Shown in pieces: positions 13,114-24,781 of a stretch of 64,000 nucleotides of DNA; position 1 is the first letter of the stretch, and each line of letters starts with the position of its first letter. The position numbers and the translations under genes are program-made. This DNA is from Coniella vitis (taxonomy: Eukaryota > Ascomycota > Sordariomycetes > Diaporthales > Schizoparmaceae), in contig WUJK01000012.1 in assembly GCA_011317545.1 (NCBI GenBank), positions 509,001 through 573,000 of the forward strand, read 5' to 3'. The notes beneath the pieces are model-generated. The model was not told the origin of the DNA. It worked only from the letters and a program-made list of their open reading frames with translations, and ran no database searches.

Positions 13114-14800
13114 CAATCGGCCAATGGGCGGTGGGGTTGACCCCGCAGGCAGGCAGGCAGGCTCAGGTCAGGTGCTGGCCATGGCAATCCCTTTTCTCGC
13201 AACCTTTTCTCCCAGACAGACGGCCATGTGCCAGAATAGACAGCATGCTAATGCTGCTGCAACAAACTGCATTGCAGCCATGCGTCTCACATGTCCTCGT
13301 CGTCTTGCTGTTGCTTACTTACTTGCACACTGACATCACTGGCATTGGCCACCAAGCCCCGATCTGGGTATGGGGCGGCATCAGAAAACGGAAAATACAA
13401 GTCAGCGACACCAGCAGGACATTTTCCAGTCGGCCCTTTTTCTGGCTCCTGCTCACCGGCAGTACACCCATTCTACATGGCAGTTGCTTGTATGCTTTGT
13501 ACTTATGCATGCCAATGCTCACGACACAGGCAAAGCGAGCAGGCAGACCGCTTCTATGCTGTTCCCTGTGTGCGTGTGCTTCCCCAGTTGTTCTCCCCAG
13601 GAAAGATGCCCACAACAGCCGAAGATGAGGATGTGCATGGCCCCACCACCAGAGCAACCGAGCGCTCCACGGTCATGGTAAAAGATGCTCGACCACGCGC
13701 AGAAAAGTCTAGCCTCGACCATCTCGACTACTACGCATAGTAGGTTGAGGGCACAACTCAAGCGTATCCACGCAGCTTGCCAAGAGCTTTCGAGCCACAC
13801 AGGGCTGGGAGCACGCCCATGGCAATGACGATGACATGCTCTGCCATACTCACCTTCAGCATTCCATGATGGCACGGAGGGCTTGAATACGAACCGATTA
13901 CAGCATGAATAAACTGTACTATGTAGGCTTCCTTGCTCCCTTCACCCCCCTTCCCCCCACTTGCTCTTCCTCGCTCTTCCATCAAGACCACAGTTTCCCC
14001 GCCCCGAGGCATGCACAAGAACAAGCATATATCCCATTTTTGCCCCTGCGTGTACTTCCAAGGCATTTACTATGGACCCTATAGTACATGGCTGGCCTGG
14101 ACAAGGGTCTGGACCAGAGAGCGTATTATATGGAGCTGTGGCTGCTGCCGAAAATTAATTCTGACGACCAACCACAAGGATGGGGGCTCGATGATGTACT
14201 ATGTATGCGGAGTTACCAAGAAGTGGCGTCCCTGAATGGCCTGGCAACAACGGCAGATGGGTTTAGGGCCAGTCCCAACCTGGCTTCCTGCTCCCGATGT
14301 ATACCGAGTTTGTCCTTTTGTCTTTCCTCAGTTTTGTTGTATTGTCATCAAAGCAAGGAGACTTGTTCCTGTCCCGTGCCTGAGAGCCAGACTGGATCCA
14401 GGGTCGGGCATCACAATATGTGGATTGGCCATATCCATCCTTTTAGTATTTATTCCCCTGGCCTTGCCCTCCTTGCTTGCTGGATACTCGCCACTTGCCC
14501 TCCTCCATCCCACTCAAGCTGCTCCCTTCTAGGTTGAGCCATTGACTTTTAATATCGAGCCCAAGTCAATATCCACCTGCTTGCTGGCTTCGTCTTCTCC
14601 CTTCTCCTCTCATCCTCCACTTTGAGGGCCAACGACTGACCCTCACTGTTCTTGCGCTCCCGTCATTTCCACTGTGATTCGACCTGGACGACGTGTGACA
14701 AGTAACGGCGGTGGCTTGACCAAAACCAGTACGCGTACACAAGTCTCGCCTTGAGGCAACTGTACTACGCAACATCCTTCCTTGACTACCGTCGCACAAG

Positions 14801-17800
14801 ATGAGGCACAAGGCTACCGTTGCTACTGTGCTCTGCTTCGCAGGCCTCAGCTCGGCCACAGAAACACACAAGGTACGCGCGAATTCCCTTCATTCCCCGA
14901 CAGGACAGCTCACTGTCTTGATGAGAGGCCATGAGTGTGCTTGTACCCTCGACGGTGCCATCCTTGAAAACGAATGTGCTGCAAAGATTCTGGAATGAGA
15001 TTTCGCCACAATAAGTGGAAGACAAAACAGCAACTGCACTTGTTGTGGTGCACAGACGCGATTTAGGATATTATCTGAAGCACTATGCGTGGCACTTTTG
15101 CGGTGGCCTTTCCCTTCGCTGACACGGCACCGCAGGTCCTCTCGAGGCAGTCAGATTTGGCTTACTCGGAACCGTTCTACCCATCACCATGGATTGAGCC
15201 TAACGTGGAGGGATGGGAGGATGCCTATGCAAAGGCCAAGGCCATTGTCTCGCAAATGACGCTTCTGGAGAAGGTCAACCTGACCACTGGTGTTGGGTAT
15301 GTATCAATGGCCTCAGGAAGCAATCTGCCTAGCATCAAACCATCAAGAGGCTAATAACGCTACTCTATAGATGGGAAAGTGAAGCCTGCGTCGGCAACAC
15401 TGGAGGCGTCCCACGACTCGGGATCCGTGCCCTGTGTCTGCAAGACGCACCTCTGGGCGTCCGCTTTGCAGACTGGGTTTCTGCATTTCCGTCGGGCATG
15501 ACCGCGGCAGCGACCTGGAGCAGAGACCTGCTGTACCAGAGAGGTGTGGCCATGGGCCAGGAGCACAAGGGCAAGGGGGTCGATATCCAACTCGGGCCCG
15601 TCGCTGGTCCTCTTGGTCGCTCGCCCGAGGCCGGCAGAAACTGGGAAGGCTTCTCAGCGGACCCCGTCTTGACGGGTGTTGGCATGGCTGAGACGATCAA
15701 GGGTATTCAGAGTGTGGGTGTGGTGGCCACTGCAAAGCATTTTATCGGCAACGAGCAAGGTAAATACTCCCTCGACGTCGTAAACGTGCGCTACTTTATT
15801 ATTTCCTAACATCTATGCCAGAACATTTCCGCCAATCTGGAGAGGCAAAAGGCTATGGATTCAACATCTCTGAGTCCATATCGTCAAATATCGACGATAA
15901 GACGCTGCACGAGCTGTACTTGTGGCCCTTTGCTGACGCTGTCCGCGCCGGGGTTGGAGCTTTCATGTGCTCGTATAACCAGGTCAACAACTCATACGCT
16001 TGCCAAAACTCAAAATTGCTGAACAACATCCTCAAGGGTGAACTCGGCTTCCAGGGTTTCGTCATGAGTGACTGGAGTGCGCAGCACACTGGTGTGGCTT
16101 CTGCTGTTGCAGGTTTGGGTAAGCAATTCCAGTGCCCCAAGCTGAAAAGTCCCTCCAAACTCAGCGTTCGGGACTAACACCTCTCATACATAATCAGACA
16201 TGACCATGCCTGGTGATACTGCTTTCGATACAGGCCTATCCTTCTTCGGCTCCAACCTCACCGTCGCCATCCTCAATGGAACTCTCCCGCTATACCGCCT
16301 CGACGACATGGCCATGCGCATCATGGCCACCTTCTACAAAGTCGGGCTCAGCCTCAATGAGCCCGAGCCCAACTTCTCCTCTTGGACCCGTGAGACCTTC
16401 CAAAACCAACACTATTACGCACAGCAGGGTTGGACACAAGTCAATCAGCACATTGACGTTCGCGGCGAGCACGCCAGCCTGATTCGCGAAATCGGCGCAA
16501 AGGGCACCGTCCTCCTCAAGAACAACGGCGCCCTCCCGCTCCACAAGCCCAAATTTGTCACAGTGATTGGCGAAGACGCGGGCTCCAACTTGTATGGCCC
16601 TAACGGCTGCCCGGCAGGCGACCACGGCTGCGACAATGGCACACTCGCCATGGGCTGGGGCTCCGGCACCTCTGATTTTCCCTACCTGGTCACCCCGGAC
16701 AGCGCGCTGCAGAGCAAGGTTCTCTCTGACGGCGGTCGTTACGAGAGCGTCCTCGACAACTATGCCACGACCCAGATCAAAGCACTCGTGCGCCAGGCCG
16801 GCGCCACTGCTATTGTGTTTGCCAACGCCGACAGCGGCGAAGGATACATCAATGTCGACGGCAACCTGGGTGATCGCAACAACCTCACCCTCTGGCATAA
16901 CGGCGATGCCCTCATCCAGACGGTGGCAAGCCTCAATAACAACACCATTGTCGTGATCCACAGCGTCGGGCCCGTTCTCGTCACAGACTGGTACAACAAC
17001 CCCAACATCACCGCCATCGTCTGGGCTGGTCTGCCAGGCCAAGAATCCGGGAACTCGCTCGTCGACATCCTCTATGGCGATGTGAACCCAGCCGGCCGCA
17101 CGCCCTTCACCTGGGGCGCCACCCGCGAAAGCTACGGCACCGACGTGCTCTACGAGCCCAACAATGGCGTCGAGGCGCCCCAAGACGACTTCTCGGAGGG
17201 TGTCTTCATCGACTACCGCTACTTTGACAAGACCAACGCCACGCCCATTTACGAATTCGGCTTCGGCCTGTCCTACACTACTTTCAGCTACGCCAACCTC
17301 AACATTGCAAAGAAGAACGCGAGCGTCTACACGTCCACCACAGGGTATACGCCCGCGGCGTCCATCGTCGGCTCCGACAACTACTCCACCACCCTCACCG
17401 ATTATGCCTTCCCCGAGGGCGAATTTGACTATGTCAAGGCCTACATCTACCCGTACCTCAACAGCACCGACTCGCTCCAAGCAGCCTCCAAGGATCCCCT
17501 CTACGGCTCCACAGCAGCTGACTTCCTCCCCGCCGACGCCACCTCGTCGGACGCCCAGCCACGGCTGCCTGCCTCGGGCGCGCCCGGCGGGAACCCCGCG
17601 CTGTGGGACGTGCTCTACACCGTCACGGCGGACGTGACCAACACGGGCACCGTGGCAGGCGATGAAGTCCCACAGCTGTACGTGAGCCTCGGTGGGCCCG
17701 CGGACCCCAAGGTTGTGCTGCGAGGGTTTGACAGGTTGGAGGGCATCGCCCCCGGGGAGACGGTCACGTTTCGCGCGGATTTAACGCGGAGGGACTTGAG

Positions 17801-17906
17801 TAACTGGGATGTCGAGAGTCAGGATTGGGTGGTGAGTGAGTACGCCAAGACGGTCTATGTCGGTAGGAGCAGTCGATTGTTGGATTTGAGCGCGACGCTG
17901 GAGTAG
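14801..17906 (+). CDS. Secreted GH3 beta-glucosidase
   Basis: Hydrolyses cellobiose and short beta-glucosides outside the cell. Five exons: 14801-14872, 15136-15296, 15371-15759, 15822-16118, 16198-17906, giving 875 residues, close to Aspergillus BGL1-type enzymes. Exon 1 encodes a signal peptide (MRHKATVATVLCFAGLSSA) and intron 1 is 263 nt, longer than the rest. The N-terminal barrel carries GRNWEGFSADP and KHFIGNEQEHFRQ, the latter formed across intron 3. The nucleophile is Asp291 in GFVMSDWSAQH; intron 4 splits the codon for Asp in AGLDMTMPGD. The probable acid/base is Glu521 in SGEGYINVDG. A fibronectin-III-like C-terminal domain ends with RRDLSNWDVESQDWV. Several Asn-x-Ser/Thr sequons are present. 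The upstream neighbour on the same strand is a Zn2Cys6 regulator. Family assignment is secure; the start depends on the intron 1 model. Confidence 0.94.
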
Positions 17907-19054
17907 ATTGGACATAGGATGAGTGGTTGCTGCTTTTAGTGGTGTTTGTATGTTGATGTTGACATTAATGAATGAAATGAGAAAAATGGATGGGCTTGGT
18001 GTGTTAATGAATGAGTATACGAATGAATAAATAGACAACATCAAATACCATGGTTGCTGACCGTGGATGAACCAAGTTTCGAGTCCTCTGTCTCTTTGTG
18101 GAGAAATGACTATTGATATTACAAGCTATATCGATACTACACCGAATCTACCATCTGGGTGTGTTATGTTGAGACCCCTTCACTCCTATTATACTATAAC
18201 CAGCTATATTAATGGTAACACCACTTGATAGACCAGCCTATATAAATTCTGAAACATTGCTTTATAACAGTCATCCTCAAGGATAATAACTAGCCTGGAA
18301 CTTTGCATAGAACCCACAACTATCCATACAAGCACACACTTCGAAAAGACGTTGATAAATCGAAATTGACCCCAGTGAGTGCTCTTACAACAAAAGGTGC
18401 AACAAACCTAGTAACAAAGGCAAAGCATGTAAAACAAACAAACTTGACTTTGTATAAAAATAATAATAATACAACTCAGCAAATAATCTTCGTCTCTTTT
18501 GTATCTCCCCTTCAAACCTTCCTCAACTCCCTCATGATCCCGTCCCAACCCCAACTCCATATAAACGCCCAGGGTAGAGGGAAAAAAAAAAAAGGAAATT
18601 CGGCGGTTCTCAAGTATAATAATAACAGTGATTGTAATTAATAATAATAATAATAAAAAAAAAAGACACACAAGAAAAAGGAAAAGAAAAAACGGCCCGG
18701 TCCCTCCTCTCGAAAAAAAAAAGACGGACCCGACCGCCCAAGAGTATTGATTCGTACTGTAAAGTATACAACACATTGCCTCCCTGCCATCAATCTCTTG
18801 CTTAAATCACCCTAACTGTCTTCACAATTGTACTTCTTTTGTCATTCAAAGCAAAATCGACACTTTAATCTTCTTTTTGTTCCTTATGTTGTTGATTTCT
18901 CTTTCTTGATTTCTTTTTCTGCTCAAGAACTGCTTATCGGCTTTTCTGCCTCCACAGGCAGGCGTGTATATATGCCCATACGCCAGCGGCCATCCTGTAC
19001 AAATAGTAGAGAACAAGCATAAGATGTTTAGAACATTGGCCACGTAATCACTGC
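17907..19054. other. Convergent 3' region, AT-rich
   Basis: Between the stop of the GH3 gene and the stop of the sorting-receptor gene, so it holds both 3' untranslated regions. It is noticeably more AT-rich than the rest, with AT-rich simple sequence at about 18450-18480 and 18590-18730 (runs of A and of the triplet AAT). No gene seen. Confidence 0.6.
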
Positions 19055-20431
19055 TTAGTCATCCCATTCTTCGTCAAGTTGCCCAATGAGCCTATCTTCA
19101 TCTTCGCGGCTTCTCCCCATATTGGGCGATCTCGATAGCGAGTGGTAGCCGCGGCGATTGGGCAGGAACCGTGCGCACGACGAGGTGAGAATGACAAAAA
19201 AGTCCTAGACAAGAAGTCATCACCGTCAGCTTTATTTTCGCCACAACGTCCAAAGTCGCTTCCCAAATAACAGGTCGAGCAAGTTGGGACAGAGAAGGTG
19301 AAGGAAAAGGGACCACGAACCGAAACGAAACTCCAAATGCCTGCCCAAAACGTGTAATTTGGCAACTGCCTCCACCCACGCGCATTTACCACATTGCGCT
19401 GATAAAACATGCCTCCGGCAAAGTATACCACAATCGCGATAAGCAAGATGATGGCAAATACACCGCCTGGTCCAACACTGCCGGGCTTGTGAGGCTCGAC
19501 GCCCGCGCAGGCATGTTGCGAGCGCACGACAAAGACATAGTTGCATTCGTCTGGGTCGGCGCCAACAAACGAGATGGTGGGCGTTGACGAAAGCGAGTCG
19601 CGGTCGCAGCGGAAGGCAATAGTGGCAGATTTGCGTCGCGTCGTGTCCTTTGCCATGGTTATAGTGTCGAGGGAGCTTGCGTAGCTCCCGGCTTTGGCAT
19701 TGTTGTTGGTGTTGCTGCCGCTGTACGAATAGTGGCTGTCATTGGCATAGGTATCTTCATATTCCTGTTCCTCGTCATTGTAGTCGCGGTAGGCGGCGCC
19801 TTCATGGATGGGTGCGCTTTGTCTGGTTTTGTACGCGGGGGACGAAGGTCCGCAGGGTGAGCCGCCCGAGTATTGCAGTACGAGCTGGCTACCGCGAGGC
19901 GTGAGGGTTGCGTTCTGTTGTCTATTGCGCGTATGTTGTGTTAGCCTTTACTAGAAAATTATGGCCTTGGCCCGGAAAAAGTTGAAGAGATGCCACTAAT
20001 CATGGGACCATGCTTATCCTTCCCGCTTACCCTATTGAATATGTCTTGCCATTCTTTGTCGTGTAATACGCGCTGACATTCCGGTACTGGCTCGTCTCGA
20101 GCCCCACGACGTCCACCGGCGGCTTCAACACCGCGTCACAAATATTCAGCGTGAAATTGTAGTTATAGTCGTAGCCCTTGACCAAGTAGTCTTCTGTAGG
20201 TGCGCGCTTGTAACTGCCGCTACTCTTGCCGTCCTTTTTGCTCGCGACGGCGATATCGGGCCGCAGGTCGAAGAAAGAGTGGCCTGCCGTGGCGATGGCG
20301 GTACAAGCTGTCGTTGTCGTCGTCGCTTTATCGTCAGAAGAACCACCACCGGCGGCCGCGGCGACGACGAGCGAGGGGCTGCCCAGGAAAAGAGCTGCTG
20401 TCCAGAGCAGCAGACGAGAGTGCGACACCAT
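19055..20431 (-). CDS. MRH-type transmembrane sorting receptor (MRL1 / CD-MPR / ATG27-like)
   Basis: Single-pass membrane protein of the Golgi-endosome-vacuole route, related to yeast Mrl1 and cation-dependent mannose-6-phosphate receptors. Three exons: 20431-20031, 19921-19321, 19204-19055, giving 383 residues. Residues 1-24 form a signal peptide (MVSHSRLLLWTAALFLG...). A luminal domain follows with paired cysteines (CTAIATAGHSFFDL, NFTLNICDAV, GGSPCG, DPDECNYVF). A strongly hydrophobic segment starting GPGGVFAIILLIAIVVYF lies at about residue 285. The cytosolic tail is short: exon 3 reads DFFVILTSSCARFLPNRRGYHSLS and ends in an acidic EEWDD. Exon 3 is essential, because without splicing the second frame runs into an unrelated C-terminus. 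The donor of intron 2 is GTTCGT, which is non-consensus, but the junction gives WSFVS-DFFVIL as expected for the family. A Ser/Asn/Tyr-rich insert sits in the luminal part. Confidence 0.85.
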
Positions 20432-21249
20432 GACGGCCTGCTGAGGTGTGCGACGGTGTCACAGAGGGTGGCGATACGCTTGAGCAAGCAGGTCAAGCCA
20501 CAGAGGTCGGGCAAAGCAAACGGCGACAGCAAGTAATCGTGGTGCGCCTGCCAAGCTTGGAGGAGATCCCGCTGGCTTGGTAAAATGAGGACGACGCAGG
20601 TGATTTGACGATTCGTCTCGTCCCCGAACGGGTGTGGAGCAAGTGCGCAGCCAAGCACAACGTAAGAAAGTCGGTTGGACCGGATCGGATCGTCGTGGGT
20701 CGGCGAGGTTAATGAGACGTGCCCCGTGCTTCTTGCTTTTGGAATTCGGTCGGCAATGCAATGGGGACGCTACGCTGTGCGTTCCGTAGCCCGCGGTGCA
20801 GACAAGTGAGGATAAATGGAAAGTGTAAGTATCGATCAGCGTCGAGGTTTGCTTGGGCCAGCCACTCAATCCAAAACGTGTAAGAGCGATTTCACGGGGG
20901 AGGGGATGCAAAAGTGTCGGGGGGAAAAGAAGGAAGACAGGGGACACTTGTTCACGGCCGCCAATTTAGCACCGAGAGAGACGTCAGCCGCCACGGGTGC
21001 AGCGAAGCAAAAAGATACGCAGGTACCGCGGCGATCCGGGGAACCCTAACCCCCATTACTACGTATACTGTGCAACGTGCATTGGAAGCCCATATGGAGC
21101 AAACATTCCTAATAAGCGTCTACTACGTTTCAATTACAACCACTACTATGTACACTCGAGATGTCTCCACAAAAGGAATGGGAGTATTCCTTCCAACGCG
21201 AAAAGTAGCACGTCCTCCCGTATGCCATGGCCGCCCAAACCCCCACATT
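20432..21249. other. Intergenic, sorting-receptor promoter and erg24 3' side
   Basis: No gene seen. Contains the promoter of the sorting-receptor gene and the 3' flank of erg24. One TACTATGTA copy lies at 21144-21152, about 100 bp beyond the erg24 stop codon. Confidence 0.55.
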
Positions 21250-22873
21250 CTAGTAAATGTAAGGGATGATCCTCCATCGGACCATCTTCTTATACTTGTT
21301 CCAGTCCTCGCCATACTTGCGGTGGCACTTTTCGTCATCGCGTCTGTCACGGTGCACCAGCAGCACGGCAAAGTACAAAACGTAAAAGTACGTAAAGATC
21401 ATGCCCCAACCCCTGGCCGCGCCCTGCATCACCTCGCGTCCATCGGCCATTCTGATGGCGCCCTCTGCATGAGTGCCCGCCGACCGGATCAGGTAGCCTG
21501 CCATGCCCGTAGGCAGACAATAAGGCCACGCCTGAAGCCAGTCTGCAAGATAGTTAATGTGACGAGCGACACCCCACCATCCCGATGTAATCAGGCGCGA
21601 TCCCGTCTTGGTCTCAATATACTCGAGATGCGCCACGCGTGGATCGTCGGGATTGGTGCGGAAGTTGTTCTTTTGCGAGTTGGCCAAGCGGAACATGGAG
21701 AATCCAGTGACAAGGAGCGCCGTCATGCCCGCGAGATGCAGCGGGCCCAGCACCACAGGATACACAGACAGATACCGGGTTTGCAGACTGTAGAAAAAGG
21801 GAACCCATACAAGGTCACCAAAGGCAAGCATACAGCCAAATCCATCAGTTGTGATGTCCATCGTCGTCAGGATAGCAGACTCCATGTAGACGCCATCGAG
21901 CACGTAGAGGGCCTGGACTACAGCGACGAAGACGATGCTGTCGGTGACATAGCCGTAGGTGCGGTATTGCTTGGCGATGAAGGCGCAGTTGTAGAGAATG
22001 TACCCGAGCATGCCAGGGCGCAGCTCCATAAACTCCTTGATGTCAATCTCACCCAGGAGCGGAAGGGTTACGCGAGGATTCAGTTCGCGGCCAATAAACC
22101 AGTCGTACAAGACATTGCCAGAATGGCCACCGGCAGCCAGCTCGCGGAGCTCCATGTTTCCAGGCTTCACAGAGAAGGAGCGGACGTAGACAAAGGTGGC
22201 CAGCACGTACGAAATCAGGACGTTTGCGGTAAGGATCTGTACGTAGTGGTCCGTCATATATGTCCAGACGGGAAAAGCAGCACCTTGCTGGATGGTGCCC
22301 GCCAGACATAGCACCAGGGTTGCAATAATCGAGTTGAAGCCTGGGAAGGACTTGTTAGTACCGCTGGGCGTCGGCCTTGAAGCGTGCTGGGGAGCGCCCT
22401 GTCTTACTGTTGAGCCTGTACTTGAGTCTGCCGCCACTGACAAGCTCGCTGCCCTCAGCTACTGTGGCTGGCAAGATGCGATAGAGGATGGCGTTGAAGA
22501 GGTAGTACGCCAACGTCCAGCCAGTGGCCCCGAGGCTGAACAAACCAGCAACGCCGTTTGCAGGCCAGCCCACTTCGCGCTTTAACTGCGCGAGACTGAG
22601 CGTCTTTGGCGAGAGGAGCGAGGGCGCTGGACAACCCGAGACATCGTTGCAGGCAAAGGCAAAGATGTACAGCACGATGGGAAGGCCAAAGGAAATGACA
22701 GCAGCGCCAGGACTGCGGTGGGAGACGAGTTAGAGATTGGCACAGTCAGCTCTGGTCGATTCTCCAAACGCGTCAAGCTGGGAAACAAGTTGAGGGACTG
22801 AAACGTACGGCCCAAAGAACTCGTAGCCATGAGGCTCTGTTTTGCCTTTGATCACGGTCTTCTCAGAAGCCAT
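21250..22873 (-). CDS. erg24: Delta(14)-sterol reductase (ERG24)
   Basis: NADPH-dependent enzyme of ergosterol synthesis that reduces the C14-C15 double bond formed by CYP51; a polytopic membrane protein of the endoplasmic reticulum. Three exons: 22873-22809, 22712-22408, 22340-21250, giving 486 residues. Exon 1 codes only MASEKTVIKGKTEPHGYEFFGP. Exon 2 has PGAAVISFGLPIVLYIFAF, and exon 3 carries the family signatures: LYDWFIGRELNPR, IDIKEFMELRPG, LVWVPFFYSLQTRYL and GWWGVARHINYLADW. The C-terminal signature runs from DDEKCHRKYGEDWNKY to RWRIIPYIY. Compared with ERG4 (C24 reductase), the GRELNPR and RPG motifs and the RRDDEKC...IIPYIY ending favour ERG24. Many fungi in this class have more than one ERG24 copy, so which paralogue this is cannot be decided here. 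Confidence 0.93.
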
Positions 22874-23270
22874 GACAGGCAATTGGCAACGCAGGGACTG
22901 GCTGTTGGTCGACTGGAATGTGCTTGGATACCTGGCAGCCTGGGTAGCTGAGCGGTTGAAGTGGAGGAAACGATACCGACACACCGCGCCTGAGAGTCGT
23001 GACGTCCTCTTTTGATTGCGGATTGGAGACCTGTCCCAACATGGTTTAGCGCCATGGAGAACCGGCTCTTGGGGGTTCCGAGCTTAGATCCGGGGCCTGG
23101 GGCCCCTGCAGCTCCCGCGGCTAGGGGGCCTGGGGCACTGGGCCGGCATATTCGGCCAATCACAACCCGTGCCAGCCTCCTTCTAGAAACGCTCCGTGTT
23201 TCCAAGTGGAACTCGACAAACCTCGAAGCAACCGTCCAAACGTCTGCCGTTCAGGCGAGTGCTGCGCTTG
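22874..23270. other. Short intergenic, erg24 promoter
   Basis: About 400 bp between the erg24 start and the stop of the rhodopsin-domain gene. A GC-rich block of Gly/Pro-like triplets lies at about 23080-23150. No gene and no copy of the dispersed 9-mer. Confidence 0.55.
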
Positions 23271-24781
23271 TCATTGACCAGCCACTTGCTCGTGTTCGAC
23301 ATTCCATTCTTGCTTGACCAAAATGGCTATCCCAGCGGTGCTGCCACGCCGTTGGCTGTGAGCGGTCTCCTCAATGTGCTGTACCTGCTGCTGGACAAGC
23401 TCGTCGCCACCAGCTCGCTCTCGCGCGGCTGCAGGCACAGCCTCAATGTGGGCGTGGTGGGATACGCCATCTGCTGGCGACAACATGTACCGCAACTCCA
23501 TTGCATCGTCCGAGGCGTACCTGATGATGGCTGCTCGCGATTGATTGGCCGACGCTGCTTCGGTTGACTCAAGCCTCACCATTCTGCTGCCCGAACCCCG
23601 GGACTCGGTACCGCCGCCAGCCAATACTGTTGCTGTGCTCCTCTTCTTGGACGAGTTCAAGGTCTTGCTGCGGCTCCATGCACTCGACAGCCATGTCGAA
23701 AATCCCTCGCTCTTCTTGCCCGAGTGCCCGACTGGATCTGGCCGTCTCTTGTGTCCAAGAAGCGGCCGTAGCAGCGGAATACAAGCCAGCACCACTGCCA
23801 ACGAGGGCTCAACAGCCGTCATGAGAACAGCCGCCACCGACGTGTACGTTACGTCGTTGTAGTCGATTCGAGCGAGGTATACCAGCCGGATGATGCTGGC
23901 AATACAAGTTCTTGACAGACGCAGCATCAGCACCTTTCTCCGGCGAAGAGACAAGGAAATGAACAATCTCACATGAAGCCCATTGTAAAGGTCGCAATCA
24001 AGCATCCCTTCTTCCACAGCGGCATCCGCAGGCTTAGCAGACTTCTAATTGGCAGTGTGAGCACCGTCACGTCGGTGGCAAGGTTCAACATCCCAAAGAC
24101 GGCAAACAAGGCACTCTGGCTGCCACAATGTCCGCCGTGTATATGCAGGTCCCAGTTGTACGCAAAAGGGTGACAGATCAGAACGGTGCTCAGAAAGCCA
24201 GACACCCCAAGAAGCGCAATCAGAACCATCAGAATCTTGGCAGGTAGCACGATCGACGTCACCGCGAAGACCTTGATATAAAACAAGAGCACCGACAGCT
24301 TTGTGACGGCGAGGGAGAGATTCCAAAGCATTTCGAGGGGCGGTATGATCTGCTCTTGAGTGTCAGCTCTATCTTATCCTCAAGCAGCCTGCATTGGGGT
24401 TGACGCAAAACGCGACAGTCCGACTCACCTTGTGATATTGGATGATTGGATCGTAGCCGTACTGGTGCTCGAGGTCAGTTTCATGCCAACCAAATCCACC
24501 CAACACAGCTTCTGCCAGACGGGTTAGTCACCATAGGGTATCAAACGGCCTCGTCTTCGTCCGATGCAGGGCCTCTTACCAAGAATGCATGTGATCATCA
24601 GGCCCAAGGTCAAAAGCCATGCCACCAAAATGCAGTAGTCGCTCGCATCCATACGCCGGTGGGCGATGCGCGCCGCCAAGAGTCGCAGACCAACGGCAAT
24701 CGTAGCGATGCTACCAAAAAGAACCGCGACAACGACCATTGCGATCTGGCTTGAACTTGCCATCTTGACCAGGACAGCCAT
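23271..24781 (-). CDS. Rhodopsin-domain integral membrane protein (SAT4/PTH11-like)
   Basis: Seven-helix plasma-membrane protein of the large fungal family that carries a 'rhodopsin' domain; some PTH11-like members are receptors for surface cues. Four exons: 24781-24580, 24511-24429, 24349-23973, 23910-23271, giving 433 residues. Helix 1 is in exon 1 (QIAMVVVAVLFGSIATIAVG), followed by DASDYCILVAWLLTLGLMI. Exon 2 gives GGFGWHETDLEHQYGYDP and exon 3 gives LEMLWNLSLAVTKLSVLLFY, both family hallmarks, plus the cysteine-bearing loop HGGHCGSQSALF. The tail after about residue 280 is long, Ser/Gly-rich and probably cytosolic. No CFEM domain precedes the helices, unlike classical PTH11. Intron 3 must use an AAG acceptor. 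Intron 1 has a CAGAAG double acceptor, of which I used CAG. An internal Met six codons later is an alternative start. Confidence 0.82.

Larger units (their letters stand above)
11622..14800. other. Long beta-glucosidase promoter region, rich in the dispersed palindrome motif
   Basis: 3.2 kb between the Zn2Cys6 gene and the GH3 gene without a supportable coding frame. It has the highest density of TACTATGTA/TACATAGTA in the window: 12212, 12280, 13005 (complete 16-mer), 13098, 13917 and 14197, plus near matches at 11701, 11988, 12194 and 13731. The last 250 bases before 14801 are pyrimidine-rich, like a fungal core promoter and leader. Confidence 0.6.

Noticed and set aside
16290..17480. 396-codon antisense frame opposite the GH3 gene.
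   Set aside because: Mirror of strong GC-third codon bias in the real gene; composition (Val/Gly/Glu-rich) is typical of such shadows.
20914..22311. 465-codon antisense frame over erg24.
   Set aside because: Overlaps conserved erg24 exon 3 entirely and shows no family resemblance.
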